Counted from the stretch's first letter, positions 35,049-45,552 are shown. The stretch: 64,000 bases of DNA from Plotosus lineatus (GCA_024760905.1 CM045735.1:2694661-2758660), one strand, 5' to 3'. Numbers and translations are program-made. Notes: generated by a model from the sequence alone, not told the origin.

Positions 35049-36604
35049 CTAGTCCTTCTCAAAAAATTTGCATATTGTGATAAAGTTCATTATTTTCTGT
35101 AATGTACTGATAAACATTAGACTTTAATATATTTTAGATTCATTGCACACCAATTGAAATATTTCAGGTCTTTTATTGCTTTAATACTGATGATTTTGGC
35201 ATACAGTTCATGAAAACCCAAAATTCCTATCTCAAGAAATTCGCATATTTCATCTGACCAATAAAAAAAGTGTTTTTTATACAAAAAAGTCAACCTTCAA
35301 ATAATTATGTTCAGTTCTGCACTCAATACTTGGTGGGGAATCCTTTTGCAGAAATGACTGCTTCAATGCGGTGTGGCATGGAGCCGATCAGCCTGTGGCA
35401 CTGCTGAGGTGTTATGGAGGCCCAGGATGCTTCGATAGCGGCCTTAAGCTCATCCACAGTGTTGGGTCTGGTGTCTCTCAACTTTCTCTTCACAATATCC
35501 CACAGATTCTCTATGGGCTTCAGGTCAGGAGAGTTGGCAGGCCAATTGAGCACAGTAATACCACGGTCAGTAAACCATTTAGCAGTGGTTTTGGCACTGT
35601 GAGCAGGTGCCAGGTCGTGCTGAAAAATGAAATCTTCATCTCCATAAAGCTTTTCAGCAGATGGAAGCATGAAGTGCTCCAAAATCTCCTGATAGCGAGC
35701 TGCATTGACCCCGCCCTTGATAAAACACAGTGGACCAACACCAGCAGCTGACATGGCACCCCAGACCATCACTGACTGTGGGGACTTGACACTGGACGTC
35801 AGGCATTTTGGCATTTCCTTGTCCCCAGTCTTCCTCCAGACTCTGGCACCTTGATTTCCGAATGACATGCAAAATTTGCTTTCATCCGAAAAAAGCACTT
35901 TGGACCACTGAGCAACAGTCCAGTGCTGCTTCTCTGTCGCCCAGGTCAGCCGCTTCTGCCGCTGTTTCTGGTTCAAAAGTGGCTTGACCCGGGGAATGCG
36001 GCACCTGTCGCCCAGTCCACTGCTTCCACAGGTCCCCCCAAGGTCTGGAATCGGCCCTTCTCCACAATCTTCCTCAGGGTCCGGTCACCTCTTCTGGTTG
36101 TGCAGCGTTTTCTGCCACACTTTTTCCTTCCCACAGACGTCCCACTGAGGTGGCTTGATCGAGCACTCTGGGAACAGCCTATTCGCTCAGAGATTTCTTC
36201 CTGTGTCTTACCCTCTTGCTTGAGGGTGTCAATGATGAGCTTCTGAACAGCAGTCAGGTCGGCAGTCTTACCCATGATTGTGGTTTTGAGTAATGAACCA
36301 GGCTGGGAGTTTTTAAAAGCCTCAGGAATCTTTTGCAGGTGTTTAGAGTTAATTGGTTGATTCAGATGATTAGGTTAATAGCTCGTTTACACTACCTCAA
36401 CATCATATGCTCATTTTTTGAGATAGGAATTTTGGGTTTTCATGAGCTGTATGCCAAAATCATCAGAATTAAAACAATAAAAGACCTGAAATATTTCAGT
36501 TGGTGTGCAATGAATCTAAAATATATGAAAGTTTAATTTTTATCAGTACATTACAGAAAATAATGAACTTTATCACAATATGCTCATTTTTTGAGAAGGA
36601 CTAG
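35049..36604 (-). mobile_element. Tc1-like transposon with long inverted repeats
   Basis: Ends CTAGTCCTTCTCAAAAAATT and, inverted, CTAGTCCTTCTCAAAAAATG begin inverted repeats of roughly 205 bp. A second copy of the motif (CTATCTCAAGAAATTCGCAT) lies at the inner edge, as in IR/DR-type Tc1 elements. TA flanks both ends (35047-35048 and 36605-36606). It carries a broken transposase on the minus strand. Confidence 0.93.
35323..36275 (-). pseudogene. Tc1/mariner transposase (DD34E), frameshifted
   Basis: The N-terminus MGKTADLTAVQKLIIDTLKQ begins the paired-like DNA-binding helices. The catalytic part shows all three acidic positions: LFSDESKF, FQHDLAPAHSAK and NSPDLKPIENLWD. A one-base shift in a G run near 36040 and a missing stretch of roughly 20 codons before RIPRVKPLLNQKQRQKRL break it. 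It therefore cannot make an active protein, although the catalytic half is intact as a 217-codon frame. Confidence 0.9.
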
Positions 36605-36996
36605 TATATACGTACGTGATTGTGGAGGTTTATGAGTTTGGGAGGGGGTTGGAACAGATTAATTGGTTTTCTGTTATTTTTTATTGGAATAATTGTTTCA
36701 TCGATTGAACTTTTTGGTTTATGAGCTCGCCTCACGGATTAAATTTGTAAGTCAGGGTACCACTGTGTATCAAAAAGCAGTTTCGTGTGAATCTTCTGAC
36801 ATTCTTAAAGCTTTGCTATAGTAAATATTCCTAAGATACATTTATAGACTCATTATATAATCTCTAATGGGTAATAACTCTTCTGAAGGAAATCTCTTCC
36901 AAATTCCTCCACCCTTGACTCTCTCATCATGTTCATGAGAATTTTTTTCATTTATTCCAGATTAACCAATACAAGAAGTGAAATTTATCACACACT

Positions 36997-36997
<1 letters not shown>

Positions 36998-37052
<55 letters not shown>
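36998..37052. repeat. (ATT)n microsatellite
   Basis: About 18 ATT units between the composite MITE and gpr119. Nothing else is recognisable from 36770 to 37500. Confidence 0.95.
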
Positions 37053-37596
37053 TAATTACAGACCTGAGAGAGTCTGTGTTTGCAAACCTAGACGGACATG
37101 TTTACTGAACTTCGTTTCTGGTTTAAAAAAAGGATGATACTCAAAATTGTGACTTTTATATGAGTGTATATGTGTCTATTATCATCCAAAAGATATCTTT
37201 TCAATAACTCATTATTAATAAGACACTGTGCTAGCAGGATGCTTACATTTGTAGTTCTGAAGTGGAGAAATAACAGAACACTTTCCAGAACATTTCTAAA
37301 GAACGTAAGTCCCATTTGCTTCAATTTTAAAATAGAACACTGATGGGGAGAGAGAAGCATCTTCAAACAGGAAGTATGCATTAGAGATGGGACTTGGATG
37401 ACAGCCAGGCTGGACAAGGGTCGGACTTAGTTAAACTACAGCTGTGACAAAGAGGCGTCTCTGAATAACATTCCAGCCTCTGACATACGACACTGTTTTT
37501 CCTGCTTCAGGCTAATTCGTGGCATCACTGTGAAAGACGCGTGATGTGAACACGACTTGGAGGAAAAAGGTCTCGGAACAGTTTCATGCACCGAGG

Positions 37597-38742
37597 ATGG
37601 TGAAGGCGACGATGGTCACTCCCAATGGGATGATGCCCTTCACGATGGTCAGGAATGACTACTCCGAAGAGTCAGCTTCCCCTACCGTGGTCTTCACAAC
37701 CCCTGCTCAGGAATCTGTCCATGGCGTCTTAATTGGCTGGATTCTTAGCATTGAATCGACTCTGATCATCTTTACCAACCTCATCGTGGCCATGGCTTTG
37801 GTGTTGCTGATTCGCAAGGGTGGCAACTATAGCTGGAGTTTTGTCTTAAACCTGTCCATTGCCGATATCCTTGTAGGCTTGGCTATCACAGGCATCGCTA
37901 CCGATACGGGAAATGGACACATGATGTCGATGCTTAAAGAAGTATGCCTGCTGCGTATGTCCTTCATCATCACACCAAGTGCCGCATCCATCTTCACCAT
38001 GTTCATCATCTCGCTGGACCGATACGTGGCCATAAAAGTTCCATTACGCTACTCGCAACTCATGGGCCCCAGGATGATAGCCGGAGTCTTGGTGTGTCTG
38101 TGGCTGCTCTCGACGGTTGTCGGCTTCCTGCCCAATATAGTAACGACCATGCAGCACAGTCAATACGAAAGCGTATGTACTTTCTTCTCCGTCATCAACC
38201 CTCAGTGCATCATCATAGTCTTCTGTGCCAACTTCTTCCCCATACTGCTGGTCTTCATCTACTTCTATCTCGACATCCTAAAAATCGCCTGGAGCCATCA
38301 ACGGCGCATCGAGCAAGCCATGCATGTGAATTCCCGCTGCGTCCCACCATCCAGTCGTTACTGGGGGCACGTCAAGGCATTCAGGACCGTCACGGTACTG
38401 GTGGGCTGCTTCATCCTCTGCTGGTGCCCTTTCTTTGTGGTCAGTGTCATTCAGGTGCTGTGTCCACCGTGCAAACTTTACTGGTTTTTAGAAAACCATC
38501 TCTGGCTTCTGGGACTCACCAATTCGCTCATTAACCCTCTTGTTTACGCTTTCTGGCAGAGTGAGGTACGACAACAACTCTGTGATATGTTTGCGTGTTT
38601 TAAAGTCAGTCAGTGTTGTATTAAAGCGAACACAAACTCGAAGATGTTCACTCAAACGCCAAGCTCTTTCGAGCCTGCACTACCTGGTCAGAAACCTGTG
38701 ATGGCGGTTCCTCCTGTGTCAACATGTCTGAACTCTGCATAA
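37597..38742 (+). CDS. gpr119: G-protein-coupled receptor GPR119
   Basis: 381 residues from the first ATG in the frame; the open frame extends upstream to a GTG at 37546. The ATG at 37597 (MVKATMVTPNGMM) is the furthest upstream, and several more in the next 20 codons leave the exact start open. It is a class A receptor: TM1 begins near VLIGWILSIESTL, TM2 holds NLSIADILVGLAI, TM3 ends in LDRYVAIK, TM6 has CFILCWCPFF and TM7 has NSLINPLVYAFW. Orthologues sense oleoylethanolamide and lysophospholipids, couple to Gs and are known in gut endocrine and pancreatic cells. The N-terminal region is about 40 residues longer than human GPR119. A CTGCTTCAG at 37510 could be an acceptor for an upstream 5' UTR exon. 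Confidence 0.92.
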   Translation: MVKATMVTPNGMMPFTMVRNDYSEESASPTVVFTTPAQESVHGVLIGWILSIESTLIIFTNLIVAMALVLLIRKGGNYSWSFVLNLSIADILVGLAITGIATDTGNGHMMSMLKEVCLLRMSFIITPSAASIFTMFIISLDRYVAIKVPLRYSQLMGPRMIAGVLVCLWLLSTVVGFLPNIVTTMQHSQYESVCTFFSVINPQCIIIVFCANFFPILLVFIYFYLDILKIAWSHQRRIEQAMHVNSRCVPPSSRYWGHVKAFRTVTVLVGCFILCWCPFFVVSVIQVLCPPCKLYWFLENHLWLLGLTNSLINPLVYAFWQSEVRQQLCDMFACFKVSQCCIKANTNSKMFTQTPSSFEPALPGQKPVMAVPPVSTCLNSA

Positions 38743-39664
38743 CAAACAACAACGATCTTTTAGTCCTTTCGGTCGCGTTCTCACGGGAAACGGTTAAGTG
38801 TTTTGACATCAACAGCCGGAAAAGAGTTGTATCCCATAATGGATGTGGAGTCTTGAGAGTCGGCCCGTTTTATTCCCGCAATGGAACAGATGGCTTTATT
38901 GACTTTTCGGCTCACTTTCTTCTACTTAACTGGAACCAGAAGACCGTGAGCGGGTGATAGTCTGATGTGCCAATCCCTGTTGTTTACACTATCAATGTAA
39001 ACCTGTAAAAGACTGTCATAGCTAATGTGATTGATTTGAATGTTTGTATGTAAATTTTGTATGTATAAACATGTTAAGTTTGTTTTTTCTTCTTGTTCTT
39101 CAAAAGAGGTTCTTACGGGTTCTCAACAGAGAAACTTTTACCATGCATAGTATGATACACCAGACTCGATTCATAACGGGCATTAAAAGGAAAATGTCCC
39201 CAGCCGGACATTCGCACTAGGGACTGGTCGTTTGTTATTATAAATCTTACCTTTTACATCTTCGCTGTAAATCATGCAGGAATGAACGGCGTCAGTCTCA
39301 TACAAACAGCTCTTTTTAAGGCTGTGCCTCAAAGAAAACATTTTGTTCACCATCCGTGTGTGCTTGTGCCTGTTTTACTCAAGACTTTCTGGTCTGAGAG
39401 ATCCGACAAAAGCTTTGGCATTCCAAGGATATTTATATTTTGGCTTCCTTAAAGTTCCACCAAGTTTGTCTGTTTGTGTCCAAAATAACTCAAAAAGTTA
39501 TGCACGGATTTGGATGATTTTTTGTTCTACAGTGTCGTATGGTATGAGTAACAAACCATTAAATGTTTGAGGTGATCCATGCATTGCATCATGGATAAAA
39601 AAAAAACTGAAATCCAGGGGAAAAAAATGCTAATTCGCTTTAATATGCTCCACAATGTTCCTCA

Positions 39665-39960
39665 GAAGAGGGAAGTGGTGGCCTGGTGGTAAAGGCGCTG
39701 GATCACTGATCGTAAGGTTGGGGGTTCAAGCCCCACTCTCCACGGGTTTTCACTGTCCTCCCAATGCAGCTAACTGGATTATCAAAGGCCGGCCTTGTCT
39801 CTTACTGTCTATGGTGAGAGTAGCGGCACAGTCGTCAGTGTGTTTCTGCCTTGCGATGGCCTTGTGAGCCGTCCAGGGTGTACTCTGCCCTCGTCCGGAG
39901 TCAGCTGGGATGGGCGCCAGCCTCCCTGCATCCCTACTATTAAGCAGTTACAGAAAATGA
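39665..39960 (+). mobile_element. SINE with L2-like tail
   Basis: GTGGTGGCCTGGTGGTAAAG, GGGGGTTCAAGCCCCAC, then a small internal deletion, GTGTTTCTGCCTTGCGATGG and the tail TATTAAGCAGTTACAGAAAA. Confidence 0.8.
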
Positions 39961-40045
39961 ACTGCTGTTCCTCAGAAGTTCCTTAGGGGGAGACATTTCA
40001 TTATTAAGTGTGCCAAGCTACAATAATAATTCATTTGTGCATGGT

Positions 40046-40186
40046 GGAGATAGCCCTGCGATGACCTAGTGAGCTGTTCAGGGTGAACCACAGCTTCACT
40101 GGAGTTGGCTGAGATGGCCGCCAGCCTCCGCACGACCCTAATTAGGATTAAGAGGTTCAGAAAATTAACAAATGAATGAACGAATG
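40046..40186 (+). mobile_element. L2-like SINE tail fragment
   Basis: GCCCTGCGATGACCTAGTGA to CCCTAATTAGGATTAAGAGG and (AATG)n. Only the tail remains. Confidence 0.7.
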
Positions 40187-40559
40187 GTGGAGATACCTTG
40201 CACTCTACGAGTGCCCCTATACTTGTAAGTTGTAAAAATTTGGAGTTTATAAAAAGTTAGATTTTAGATATTGTCTGTTGGTCAGAGTTACTCCATCTCT
40301 GCTGTTTTAGCATGGAGAGCAAAAAGAAGGTGCAGATTGACAATTTGTGTATTTCTCTCCATGGCCTGTGCACAAATTAACTTTCATGACTGAACAGATC
40401 ATGCGCAACTGGGAACCCAGTGCTGTATCATTAACTTTTAAACAAAAACAAGCCATTTTCTTTTTAGTCCTTGGTATCATCTATAAAAAAAAAAAAATAG
40501 ATGGGAGCGGTAGTGGCTCACTGGTGAAGGTAAAGTCTATTGGGCTTTTTTTTTTCTTT

Positions 40560-40856
40560 TTTTTTAACACCTGAGCCGAGTGGCTCGTCAGGCCAGGCCG
40601 GTGCTTATCCTCGGTTTCCGTAGAGTGAAGCTACCAGGAGTCCAACTCCTCCTGGATGGGACGCTAGTACATCGCAGGTTACCTTCCCAGTATATTTTTA
40701 CTGGTACCCATTTATACTGCTGGGTGAACAGAGGCACACTTGTGGTTGAGACCTTGCCCAGGGCTCTTAGTACAGTGGAGGTCTAAGTGGGATTTGAACA
40801 CACAACCTCACGATCATGAGCGCAGCACCCTAACCACTATGCCACAGGCCCCACAG
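40560..40856 (-). mobile_element. tRNA-derived SINE (family C)
   Basis: In minus orientation the tRNA-like head is at the right (complement reads GTGGCATAGTGGTTAGGGTG and GTTGTGTGTTCAAATCCC). The body includes CTGCTGGGTGAACAGAGGCA and CCAACTCCTCCTGGATGGGA. It is nearly the same as 52905-53199. Confidence 0.75.
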
Positions 40857-40980
40857 TGGTGAAGGCTCTGGATGAAAGATCACAAAGTTGGGGGTTCATG
40901 CTTCCTCCTACCAACCTGGTACTGTTGGGCTCTTGAGCAAAGCCCTTAACCCTCATCTGCTCAGTTATATCAATTCTGCC
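40857..40980 (+). mobile_element. SINE fragment (family D)
   Basis: GTGAAGGCTCTGGATGAAAG, TTGGGGGTTCATGC and TGTTGGGCTCTTGAGCAAAG identify it. It abuts the preceding family C element. Confidence 0.55.
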
Positions 40981-41164
40981 AAAATCCATAAATTTGAAAT
41001 AAAAAGGTAAATAAACTGACTTTACCATATTGCTGTTGTACATTTAACACATATGTTTTACCAAGAAAGATGTGTGTGATGGACCTTTAATCATCCTTTC
41101 GATTACAGCTTTTATTAAGTATACATCAAGGGTCCTTAAAGTCAATTATCCAGTCATCCTTTCT

Positions 41165-41840
41165 ACTAGTCCTTCATCCGTTATCTCTACCTCCATCGGA
41201 GATTTAGGGAAGCTGCAGCCAATCCCAGTTGACCTCAGGTGAGAGGTGGGGTTACATCCTAAACAAGGTCGGCAGTCTATTGCAGGACGAACACAGACAT
41301 AACATACATTCACTGTCTTCCTTTCAGCTTTTTCCCTTTTACTCGGGAGTCGCCACAGTGAATCATCTGATTCGCACGTTTGATTTGGCAGAGGTTTTTA
41401 CGTCGGATGCCCTTCCTGTCACAACCCTTTTTAGCAAGGGACAGAAACACGCTGACGACTTTGCAGCTCCTCTTTACGAAAGTCAGCAATGGTTCTTTTA
41501 CATGCCTCTCACCATAGACAGTGACAGACATGGCCCGCCTTTGATAACCCAGTTAGCTGCACTGGGGGGGACAGTGACAACCTTGTGGAGAGTGGGAAAC
41601 GAACCCCCAACCTTTGGATCAGCGATCCAGCGCACTAGACCACCACTGCCCCACATAACATACATTCACACCTGTGGGAAATTTCGAGTAGCCAGTTCGA
41701 CCTCATGTACTTATCTTTGAACTGAAGGAGGAAACTGGAGTACCTGGAGGAAACCAGTGAATGTGCAAGCAGAACTTAAAACACAAAAGAACTCATAACA
41801 CAAAACCTTTTCACTGTGAGGTCAACAGTGCTATCTCTGT
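41165..41840 (-). mobile_element. Older family B SINE, split by a newer SINE
   Basis: CAATCCCAGTTGACCTCAGG and GCAGTCTATTGCAGGACGAA continue after the inserted SINE as GAAGGAGGAAACTGGAGTAC and TGTGAGGTCAACAGTGCTAT. The two halves belong to one diverged minus-strand element. Confidence 0.55.
41314..41650 (-). mobile_element. SINE with RTE-type tail and 17-bp target duplication
   Basis: A full-length 337-bp copy flanked by perfect ACATAACATACATTCAC duplications at 41297-41313 and 41651-41667. Tail TTTCAGCTTTTTCCCTTTTA first, head complement CACTAGACCACCACTGCCCC last. Confidence 0.93.
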
Positions 41841-42120
41841 GCTGCCCAAAACCAATTAAATACCTGTAAATTATTTATGTTTCCAGGTGAAACAGGCCCA
41901 AAGGTTTCAGCTCATTCCAACTCAGCAGCACGAAATGGCACCATTTATTTCTGATGATGTAAATACATTATTCAAGAAGCAGAAAACAGAACAGTTTGGT
42001 CCAATAATCTGGTAACATTAAAGAACCTTAGGCTTCAGAAACATCCTGGTTCACTGGGATGAGCATCGAATCTACTGGCGTCATATAGAATGTGAGCAGA
42101 ATATTTGCCTCCTATAAATA

Positions 42121-42459
42121 ATCGGGCAGAGGTGGTCTGGTTTTAAAGGTACTGGAGCACTGATCCTAAGGTTGGGGGTTCAAGCCCCACTCTCCATGGG
42201 TTGTCATTGCACCCCACAGTACAGCTAACTGGATTATCAAAGGCCAGCCATGTCTCTCACTGTGTATGGTGAGAGGTTCATGTAAAAGAACCATTGCTGA
42301 CTTTCGACAAGAGGAGCTGCAAAGCCGTCAGCGTGTTTCTGCCCTATGATGGTCTAGCGAGCTTGCCAGGGTGCACTCTGCCCTCACCCGACATCGGCTG
42401 TGATGACAGCAGCCTCCCCATTACCCTAATTAGGACTAAGCAGTTACAGAAAATGAATG
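42121..42459 (+). mobile_element. SINE with L2-like tail
   Basis: Head GGGCAGAGGTGGTCTGGTTT, B-box GGGGGTTCAAGCCCC, body AGAACCATTGCTGACTTTCG, junction GTGTTTCTGCCC and tail CCCTAATTAGGACTAAGCAG. Confidence 0.85.
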
Positions 42460-42488
42460 TTGAGTGTATTTATGTTTATATGTCAATA

Positions 42489-45292
42489 TAAACGTCGAAC
42501 ACGTCGAAGAAGGAGAGGCGGGAGGCGTGTCCGTAGGCAGAGAGAGAAGAGGAAATGCGTGAGCCTAGGACTGAGAGTGGGGACTTTGAATGTTGGAACT
42601 ATGCAAGGAAAAGATAGGGAGCTGGCTGACATGATGCAGAGGAGGAAGGTGGACATACTGTGTGTTCAGGAGACAAGGTAGAAAGGTAGCAAGGCTAGAA
42701 GCTTATGAGCAGGGTTTAAACTGTTTTATAATGGTGTGGATGGGAAGAGAAATGGAGTAGGAGTCATCTTGAAGGAGGGGTTTGTCAGGAATGTTCTAGA
42801 AGTGAAAAGAGTGTCAGACAGAGTGATGAGTCTCAAGTTAGAAATTGAAGGCATGATGTTCAATGTTGTTAGTACTTATGCCCCACAGGCAGGATGTAAG
42901 CTATAAGAGAAGGAGAGATTCTGGAGTGAGTTAGATGAAGTGATGCAGAGTACCCCCAGACGTGAAAGAGTGGTCATTGGAGCAGACTTCCATGGACATG
43001 TTGGTGCAGGCAACAGAGGGGACGAGGAAGTGATGGGCAGGTTTGGTATCCAGGACAGGAACACAGAAGGACAGATGTTGATCGATTTTGCAAAAAGGAT
43101 GGAAATGGCTGTGGTGAATACTTTCTTCAAGAAGAAACAGAAGCATAGGGTGACTTATGAAAGTGGAGGTAAGAGCACACAGGTAGACTACATCTTGTGT
43201 AGGCGATGTAATTTGAAGGAAGTCAGTGACTGCAAAGTAGTAGTGGGTGAGAGTGTTGCCAAACAGCATAGGATGGTGGTGTGCGGGATGACACTGATGG
43301 TGAGAAAGGTGAAAAAGGCAAAGGCAGCGCAGAAGACAAAGTGGTGGAAGCTGAAAAAGGAAGAGTGTCGTGTTGTCTTCAAGGAGGAGTTGAAACAGGC
43401 TTTAGGTAGTCAGGAAGTGCTTCCAGAGAACTGGACAACCACAGCCAATGTGATCAGGGAGACCGGTAGGAGAGTACTTGGTGTGTCCTCTGGAAGGAAA
43501 GTAGATAAGGAAACTTGGTGGTGGAATGAGGAAGTGCAGGAGTGTGTACAAAAGAAGAGGTTAGCCAAGAAGAAGTGGGACATTGAAAGGACCGAAGAGA
43601 GTAAACAGGAGTACAGGGAGACACAGCGTAAGGCGAAGGTAGCGGTGTCAAAGGCCAAACAGAGGGCGTATGATGACTTGTATGATAGGTTGAACAGTAA
43701 GGAGGGAGAAAATGATCTATACAGGTTAGCACAGCAGAGAAATAGAGATGGGAAAGACGTGCAGCAAGTTAGAGTGATAAAGGACAGAGAGGGAAATGTA
43801 TTGACTGATGACAGAAGTGTGCTGGGAAGATGGAAAGAGTACTTTGAAGAGCTGATGAATGAGGAAAATGAGAGAAAAAAGAGTATGAGAGGTGACCGTT
43901 GAGGACCAGGAAGTAGCAAAGATTAGTAAGGGAGAAGTGAGGAGGGTATTGAAGAGGATGAAGAGTGGAAAGGCAGTTGGCCCTGATGACATACCAGTTG
44001 AGGTATGGAAGTGTCTAGGGGAGGTAACAGTAGATTTTCTGACAAGAATATTCAACAAGGTCTTAGAAAGTGAGCAGATGCCAGAGGAATGGAGGAGAAG
44101 TGTGCTTGTGCCCATTTTTAAGAACAAGGGAGATGTACAGAGTTGTGGCAACTACAGAGGGATAAAGTTGATGAGCCATACAATGAAGCTATGGGAAAGA
44201 ATAGTGGAAGCAAGACTAAGAGCAGAGGTCAGCATTTGTGAACAACAGTTTGGTTTCATGCCAAGAAAGAGCACCACAGATGCAGTGTTTGCTTTGAGGA
44301 TGTTAATAGAGAAGGTCAGAAGGAGTTGCATTGTGCCTTTGTGGATCTGGAGAAAGCATATGACAGGGTGCCGAGAGAAGAACTGTGGTATTGCATGAGG
44401 AAGTCTGGAGTGGCAGAGAAGTATGTTAAAGTGGTGCAGGACATGTATGAGAGATGTAAGACAGTGGTGAGCTGTGCTGTCGGTGTGACAGAATCTCCAT
44501 GGACTATGATGTTTGCAGATGACATCGTGATCTGTAGTGAGAGCAGAGACCAAGTGGAGGAAAATCTAGAGAGGTGTAGGTATGCCCTGGAAAGGAGGGG
44601 ATTGAAGGTTAGTCTTAGTAAGACAGAATACATGTGTGTGAACGACAAGGACCCAAGAGGAACTTTGAGGTTACAGGGGGCAGAGATAAAGAAGGTGGAG
44701 GATTTTAAGTACTTAGGCTCAACAATCCAGAGCAATGGAGAGTGTGGAAAAGAGGTGAAGAAGCACGTGCAGGCAGGTTGGAATGGATGGAGAAAAGTGT
44801 CCGGTGTGATGTGTGATAGGAGAGTATTGGCAAGAATGAAGGGAAAAGTGTACAAGACGGTGATGAGGCCAGCGATGTTGTATGGTTTAGAAACAGTGGC
44901 CCTGGGGAAAAGACAGGAGTCAGAGTTGGAGGTAGCAGAGATGAAAATGTTGAGGTTCTCTTTGGGAGTAACGAGGATGGATAGGATCAGAAATGAGTAC
45001 ATCAGAGGGACAGCACATGTAAGATGTTTTGGAGACAAAGTCAGAGAGGCTAGATTGAGATGGTTTGGACATGTACAGAGGAGGGATAGTGAGTATATTG
45101 GTCGTAGGATGCTGAGGTTGGAACTACCAGGCAAAAGGCTCAGAGGAAGACCAAAGAGAAGATTTATGGATGCGGTGAAAGCGGACATGAAGGTCGTTGG
45201 AGTAAGAGTAGAAGATGCAGAGGATAGGGAGAGATGGAGGCAGATCATTTGCTGTGGCGACCCCTGAAGGGAACAGCCGAAAGGAAAAGAAG
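42489..45292 (+). pseudogene. RTE-clade LINE, long but defective copy
   Basis: A 9-bp duplication ATGTCAATA (42480-42488 and 45293-45301) brackets it. The frame gives an AP-endonuclease-like N-terminus (LRVGTLNVGTMQGKDRELAD, DILCVQETR, VVIGADFHGH, STQVDYILCRR), a Lys/Arg-rich linker, and a reverse transcriptase (GKAVGPDDIPVEVWKCLGE, NYRGIKLMSHTMKLWERIVE, QQFGFMPRKSTTDAVFALRM, TMMFADDIVI). The C-terminus is RWFGHVQRRDSEYIGRRMLR and CCGDP. Stops at the TAG/TGA codons near 42680 and 42706, a stop at 43902, frame changes near 43890 and 44330, and loss of about 33 residues before the FADD motif make it inactive. Its 3' UTR GGAACAGCCGAAAGGAAAAG is shared with the SINEs. Confidence 0.92.
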
Positions 45293-45376
45293 ATGTCAAT
45301 AAAATGATCTAAGAAATAAAAGGAAAATAATAAAATGTAATATAAAATACTTTCGGACAAATTCTGTTACTATTAC

Positions 45377-45408
<32 letters not shown>

Positions 45409-45439
45409 TCATGAATGTGGGTGCAATGAAGTCATTGCG

Positions 45440-45547
45440 TCGGTGAAGAAACGTCGGTGTTTTCACCCGGAAGTAAATATTCACATGCTCATATTTTGAA
45501 ATTTGCCGAAGGAAGTACTTCTGTGTGCTCAACGAAGCAACCCTACA
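45440..45547 (+). promoter_or_regulatory. rbmx2 promoter/5' UTR
   Basis: ACCCGGAAGTAAATATTCAC, an ETS-type site, lies about 80 bp before the start codon and no TATA box is evident. The leader between it and the ATG has no repeat. Confidence 0.45.
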
Positions 45548-45552
45548 ATGAA
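45548..45552 (+). CDS. rbmx2: rbmx2 exon 1 coding part
   Basis: Just ATGAA before donor GTAAGT. The next exon supplies the third base of Asn-2 and PLTKVK, matching the conserved [13 protein letters not shown] start, which fixes this ATG. Confidence 0.85.

Larger units (their letters stand above)
34251..36765 (+). mobile_element. Composite pogo-like MITE, copy d (hosts Tc1)
   Basis: Left end TAGTGGTACCTTGACTTACG and right end GTAAGTCAGGGTACCACTG are inverted repeats; the left flank is TA. The inner hAT MITE is at 34444-34770. A 1556-bp Tc1-like element at 35049-36604 splits the right half. Without it the copy is about 960 bp. Confidence 0.8.
38743..45547. other. gpr119-rbmx2 intergenic region
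   Basis: 38743-39600 is unique DNA that may include the gpr119 3' UTR. The rest is SINEs, the RTE LINE at 42489-45292, an (ATT)n run at 45370-45407 and the rbmx2 promoter. No other gene is visible. Confidence 0.6.

Noticed and set aside
35371..35751. Plus-strand ORF of 126 codons
   Set aside because: Shadow of the Tc1 transposase on the minus strand.
37944..38534. 196-codon plus-strand ORF
   Set aside because: Alternative frame inside gpr119; the gpr119 frame has all receptor motifs.
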